From assembly GCF_028285745.1 (NCBI RefSeq), contig NZ_JANQOP010000232.1, positions 23,804 through 87,803 of the forward strand: a DNA stretch of 64,000 nucleotides, in the 5' to 3' direction. Below the pieces are notes generated by a model that worked only from the letters and a program-made list of their open reading frames with translations, was not told the DNA's origin and did not search any database. The DNA is from Acaryochloris sp. IP29b_bin.137. GTDB taxonomy: Bacteria; Cyanobacteriota; Cyanobacteriia; Thermosynechococcales; Thermosynechococcaceae. Below are positions 61,601 to 64,000 of this stretch, one piece after another (within the stretch, counting starts at the first letter, position 1; every line of letters starts with the position of its first letter). Made by a program: the position numbers and the translations under genes.

Positions 61601-64000
61601 CGGTTTGGGTGTCGAGGAGGCCAGGGTCAGTGATGATGCCGTTGAAGTTGAGGGCCGTGCCTTCATCAATGGTTTGATCCACTCCAGCATCGACGTTGGG
61701 GGCCACGTTATTGACTTGAATGTCTAGGGTCTGGCTGGTGGAACCGCCATCTTCATCGGAGGCCGTGACGGTGACGGTATAGGTGCCGTTATCGGCATAG
61801 GTATGGTTGACGGTGGTACCCGTCACTGTCGCACTGCCATCACCAAAGTCCCAGGTGGTGGTGAGGGTATCGCTGTCGGAGTCGGTAACGGTGACGCTAA
61901 AGGTGGCAGAGTCGCCTTCGTTAATTAAGGTGTCGCCGGTGAGATGAGTGATGGCGGGGGCCACGTTGTTGACCGTGACAGTGCGGGTCTCGGTGGTCGT
62001 CCCACCGTCGTTATCGGTAATGGTGAGAGCCACGGTGTATTCACCGTTATCAGTGTAGATATGTTCTGGGGTCAACGTATCGGAGACGGTGGTGCCATCG
62101 CCGAAGTCCCAGGTGATGGTGTGGGTGTCGAGGAGGCCTGGATCGGTAAAGCTGGCCGCGAAGCTAATGGGTTGGCCTTCATCGGCGGTGAAATCGGGTG
62201 CGAGGTTGATGGTGGGGGCAACGTTATCGACGGTGACGGTCGCCGTTTCGGTTGCTGAGACGCCATTGTCGTTGGTAACGGTGAGGGTGACGGTGTATTC
62301 ACCGTTGTTAGCGTAGCTGGGGTTGATGGTTTGGCCCTCTATGGGGTCGCTCCCATCCCCTAAATCCCAGGTGTAGGTCAGATCGCCGCTGGCGGTAGTG
62401 GCGGTGGCGCTGAAACGGGCAGGTGTGCCTTCTTGGACGATGGCATCGAGGCTGAGGTCGTCGATGACGGGGGCGGGGTTAAAGACGACGACATTGACTT
62501 TGGCACTATTGGAGTAGAGGCCGTCATTGTCTTGAACCACATAGGTAAATCCATCTGCACCGAGGAAGTCAGATTCGGGGGTGTAGTTGAGGGTGCCGTC
62601 GGCATTGACGGTGAGGGTGCCATGGTTTGGCCCGGTGGTCACTTGCAGGGTGTTGGGGTCGAGGGTACCGTCGGGGTCGCTGTCGTTGGCGAGAACGTCG
62701 AGGGTGGTGGCCGTGTTCACTAAGGTTTCAGCGGTATCATCGCTGGCAGTGGGGGGTGTCATTTGGGCGGTTAAGAGACGGACATCATCGATGGTGATGG
62801 TGCTGTCTTGTTCACCAAAGCCGAGGAGATCGAGGAAGAGGGTGACGGCGGTACCTGCCTCGACGCCACTGAGGTCAATTTGGACGGTGCGGGGTGCATT
62901 GAGGTCGAGGGTATCACCGGATTGGGGGGTGCCTTGAAGCTGGACTTGGGAGCCAAAGTAGGCTTGACCGTTGGCTTGCAGATTCAGGAGGGCATCGGTT
63001 TGGGTGAGGCCAGCGGCGATGCCACCCACGGGGTTAAGGGTGTTGGCGTCTAGTAATGCCACTTCGAAGGCGTCGGGAGGCGCGAGGTCGCTGGTGCCCA
63101 GTTGGGTATTAACGAGGGTGAACTGGAGGGTTTGGGCTCCTTCGGGGACGATAAAGGTTTGGGTGAAGTTGCTGAGGAAGGGGGAGTCTTCGCTGAGGAC
63201 GGCTTGGCCGTTGAGGATTTGGCTATCGCCACGGCGGAGCCAGTCGGTGTCGGTTTCGAAGTCACCGTTAAGGACGCCGAACAAGGCTCCGGCGGTGAGA
63301 GGAGAGGTGAGATCGGAGGTTGGCAGTTGGAGGTTGGAGTTGGAGCTATTCCAAATGGCATCCAGGATGGCTAGATTGAGGGCGGAAGGCAGTTTCCGCA
63401 CACCGGGGCGGAGGGTGGGATTCATCAGGTCATCGGGATGGGCGGATGAATCGAGGTGGCTGCCGTCGGGGGTGAGTTGAGCGGTAATGCCTGGGGCAAT
63501 GAAATAGCTAGTATTGCCTATGGGTTGAACAAATTGATCGAAGTTGTGGTTACCGGAGATGATGCCCTGGAGGTGGCCGAGTTCATGGAGGATGGTGGTG
63601 AGGAGGTCGTAGCGACCGTAGGCTGCGGAGTCGGGGGTGGCGATGGCGGAGTATTCTGAATTCTGAATTGCGAATTCTGAGTTTTCCCAGGGGGTGGTGT
63701 CGATAAACCAGCCGCGACCGTTGGCGTCGTCGTCGATGGTGAGGGTGCCAGCGGAGGGGAGGCCGTTGGTGAATTGGGTGAGGGTGGCTTCGGCGAGTTG
63801 GCCGGTGGGGAGATCGGTGATTTCGATGTTGAGGTTAAATGGAGTGGAGTCCTGGAGGAATTGGAGCCAGGTGGGAATGGTTGTGTTTTGGGAGTTGTAG
63901 TAATGACTGCTGAGGAATTGTTGGAGCGCTATGCTGCTGGAGAAAGAGACTTCAGTGGGGTTGATCTCAGTGGGAGTGTCTTGAGAAAAGCCAATTTGTC
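58614..64000 (-). CDS. Secreted metzincin-like protease with PKD array, DUF4114 and Calx-beta domains (5' end outside window)
   Basis: The frame is open through the right edge, at least 1795 codons. An internal Met at 63425 is not the start: upstream codons give TILHELGHLQG (zinc motif HExxHxxG), a further His in SGNHNF, GSHLDSSAHP and the Met-turn DDLMNPTL, a metzincin-like peptidase. Then come a carbohydrate-binding-like region, one cadherin/Big-type domain (about 62,490-62,760), 11 PKD domains (WDFGDG motifs), a DUF4114 domain with seven consecutive His (HHHHHHHGD, about 59,250-59,275) and a C-terminal Calx-beta domain ending DDFGNRPQRRRTWHC. It would be secreted and calcium-binding, perhaps adhesive as well as proteolytic. 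No HIP1 octamer lies in it. Confidence 0.88.
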   Translation of the reverse strand, partial: QIGFSQDTPTEINPTEVSFSSSIALQQFLSSHYYNSQNTTIPTWLQFLQDSTPFNLNIEITDLPTGQLAEATLTQFTNGLPSAGTLTIDDDANGRGWFIDTTPWENSEFAIQNSEYSAIATPDSAAYGRYDLLTTILHELGHLQGIISGNHNFDQFVQPIGNTSYFIAPGITAQLTPDGSHLDSSAHPDDLMNPTLRPGVRKLPSALNLAILDAIWNSSNSNLQLPTSDLTSPLTAGALFGVLNGDFETDTDWLRRGDSQILNGQAVLSEDSPFLSNFTQTFIVPEGAQTLQFTLVNTQLGTSDLAPPDAFEVALLDANTLNPVGGIAAGLTQTDALLNLQANGQAYFGSQVQLQGTPQSGDTLDLNAPRTVQIDLSGVEAGTAVTLFLDLLGFGEQDSTITIDDVRLLTAQMTPPTASDDTAETLVNTATTLDVLANDSDPDGTLDPNTLQVTTGPNHGTLTVNADGTLNYTPESDFLGADGFTYVVQDNDGLYSNSAKVNVVVFNPAPVIDDLSLDAIVQEGTPARFSATATTASGDLTYTWDLGDGSDPIEGQTINPSYANNGEYTVTLTVTNDNGVSATETATVTVDNVAPTINLAPDFTADEGQPISFAASFTDPGLLDTHTITWDFGDGTTVSDTLTPEHIYTDNGEYTVALTITDNDGGTTTETRTVTVNNVAPAITHLTGDTLINEGDSATFSVTVTDSDSDTLTTTWDFGDGSATVTGTTVNHTYADNGTYTVTVTASDEDGGSTSQTLDIQVNNVAPNVDAGVDQTIDEGTALNFNGIITDPGLLDTQTVEWAFGDGATSGSLTPTHIFNDDGIYTVSLTATDNDGATTTDTLTVTVRNIAPTITHLTGDTSINEGDTATFTAFATDPGDDTLTYTWDFGDGSPVRTGDSVDHTFTNNGEYTVTLTVSDEDGGSSSETLTVTVANIAPTVTLGPDQTINEGETLALSGAYTDPGSLDTHTVEWTLGDGTTITDTLTPTHIYQADGIYSVTLTVTDSDGAAASASIMVTVRNVAPTITDLTGPLNLSEGETATFTATATDPGHDPLTYTWDFSDGSPSQTGSTVEHTFTDDGLYTISLTVTDGEGGSTTETVTVKVANVAPTITNLTGETTRNEGDLTPFTATATDPGADTLTYVWTFGDGSPALQSDTVSHTYADNGIYTATLTVSDEDGGSTSQTLTIEVKNVAPVVTIGDIPTVDEGQPVAFTASFTDPGLLDTHTILWDFGDGTTSDSLTPTHIYADSGLYTATLTITDQDGAATSATVTVTINNLAPTITSLVGDINLNEGDTGTFTATATDPGNDTLTYHWDFGDGSSPVQGPEVHHTFADNGLYTVTLAVTDEEGASTTQTLMVTVSNVAPTITQLNIDGRLISGGNNTFSAVATDPGDDALTYSWDFGDGSAPVTGPTVSHIYETTGLYTVTLTVTDEDGGITQQTQEVTIAPSGIFEVGESGYVSFDFLYDGSYQHHGELAIFSLEGMETYTPGSHAYIREAARRALSQSSQGHVIFRDSREGALFRGRMAHEARDWNWGRYRGPNVVWMEPGTQFAIMVVPNRSVWHAYKHPYGYGHHHHHHHGDIRPLFSIDAANPNAPARQIADLTGEGHTFAFESWQLSRSNFDYNDWVFQIQGATGAAANFDRLVDPNLNWRHSPIGQQIIDYVNYEPPEITISDTTVIEGTGRGTYAEFTLHLSAASTRPVTVAYTTENGSAVAGRDFQYTHGHVTFAPGETTQTVRVRIFADRWQETDESFFLNLTYPGNAILGDGQGQGTITNDDFGNRPQRRRTWHC
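59650..62485 (-). repeat. Array of 11 PKD-coding repeats, about 258 bp each
   Basis: Eleven PKD units each show WxFGDG (or WDLGDG, WTLGDG, WDFSDG variants), a YTVTL strand and a NVAPTI linker. Two types alternate: type A (ITHLTGDTxINEGDTATF, DTLTYTWDFGDGSP) and type B (DEGxxxxFxxxxTDPGLLDTHT, WxFGDGTTxDxLTPTHIY). The order is roughly ?-B-A-B-A-B-A-A-B-A-A, so growth seems to have been by two-unit duplication followed by losses or single copies. Confidence 0.85.
63903..64000 (+). CDS. Start of a pentapeptide-repeat protein, antisense to the protease frame (partial)
   Basis: From ATG 63903 the plus strand reads MTAEELLERYAAGERDFSGV and then DLSGSVLRKANL to the edge. This is the characteristic head of cyanobacterial pentapeptide-repeat proteins (LLxRYAAGERDFSG followed by A(D/N)LxG repeats). 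GGGAG lies 9 bases before the ATG. The gene continues outside the window, so only 32 codons are visible. It overlaps the upstream part of the minus-strand protease frame, which has no ATG, GTG or TTG in phase between 63425 and 64000. Either the two genes overlap antisense or one is truncated or rearranged here. Confidence 0.65.
   Translation, partial: MTAEELLERYAAGERDFSGVDLSGSVLRKANL

Noticed and set aside
58785..63480. Long plus-strand open frames across the PKD protein
   Set aside because: Low-complexity shadows of the PKD repeats; no domain character, and the minus frame has clear PKD, DUF4114 and Calx-beta motifs.

Overview
The window reads as a cyanobacterial chromosome of roughly even base composition. 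The evidence is frequent GCGATCGC (HIP1) octamers, a ferredoxin-type nitrate assimilation cluster (nirA, nrtP, narB) with NtcA-type promoters, cyanobacteria-specific small families (DUF751, DUF2949, DUF1816), an SLH/OprB porin and a cyanobacteriochrome sensor kinase. The gene style and the many large signalling proteins fit Acaryochloris or a relative, but this rests on recollection and not on a search. No tRNA, rRNA, CRISPR array or transposase was seen. The window cuts a gene at each end: ald on the left, and on the right a giant secreted metalloprotease.

Layout. 0-1.8 kb: ald and an atypical SDR. 1.8-7.8 kb: an accessory block with a P-loop GTPase-like protein, a CHAT-TIR-AAA-like fusion, and an AAA-like/coiled-coil gene overlapping a CHAT gene whose two catalytic residues are replaced. 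The last two look like one gene split by a -1 frame change. 7.9-10.9 kb: a ferredoxin/MBL hydrolase divergent from a homocysteine-biosynthesis (DUF39) protein, and a PKHD-type dioxygenase. 11.4-15 kb: an RTX repeat protein and three small unknown membrane proteins. 15.1-18.2 kb: a small secreted protein, the frameshifted relic of its duplicate, and a type II restriction-modification pair. 18.4-25 kb: housekeeping genes (DUF751, rbfA, a NagZ-like GH3, Uma2, an amidase, truB, an alpha/beta hydrolase). 25.4-27.7 kb: a TPP riboswitch, thiC and a predicted lumenal protein.

27.8-33.6 kb is a tightly packed operon: coiled-coil protein, membrane OmpA-domain protein, Rab-like GTPase, class III cyclase-like protein lacking its metal-binding aspartates, and an intact GGDEF-EAL protein. 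It looks like a GTPase-linked envelope/second-messenger pathway and is one of the two best candidates for an undescribed system; the CHAT/TIR block is the other. 33.6-38.7 kb: a Nudix protein, hsp20 with a possible RNA thermometer, a Tat-exported trypsin-like protease, a zinc-ribbon protein, a nitroreductase and pepA.

38.9-48.9 kb is the nitrate cluster on the minus strand: nirA (ferredoxin extension), nrtP, a porin and narB. NtcA sites lie before nirA and narB, and a HEAT-repeat gene diverges from nirA. 49.9-55.3 kb is a light-sensing phosphorelay: a multi-receiver response regulator, a kinase with a DXCF cyanobacteriochrome GAF domain, and a CheY-like protein. 55.3-58.3 kb holds an AI-2E-type permease and small conserved proteins. 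58.6-64 kb is a secreted metzincin-like protein with 11 PKD repeats. At its upstream edge the opposite strand carries the apparent start of a pentapeptide-repeat gene.
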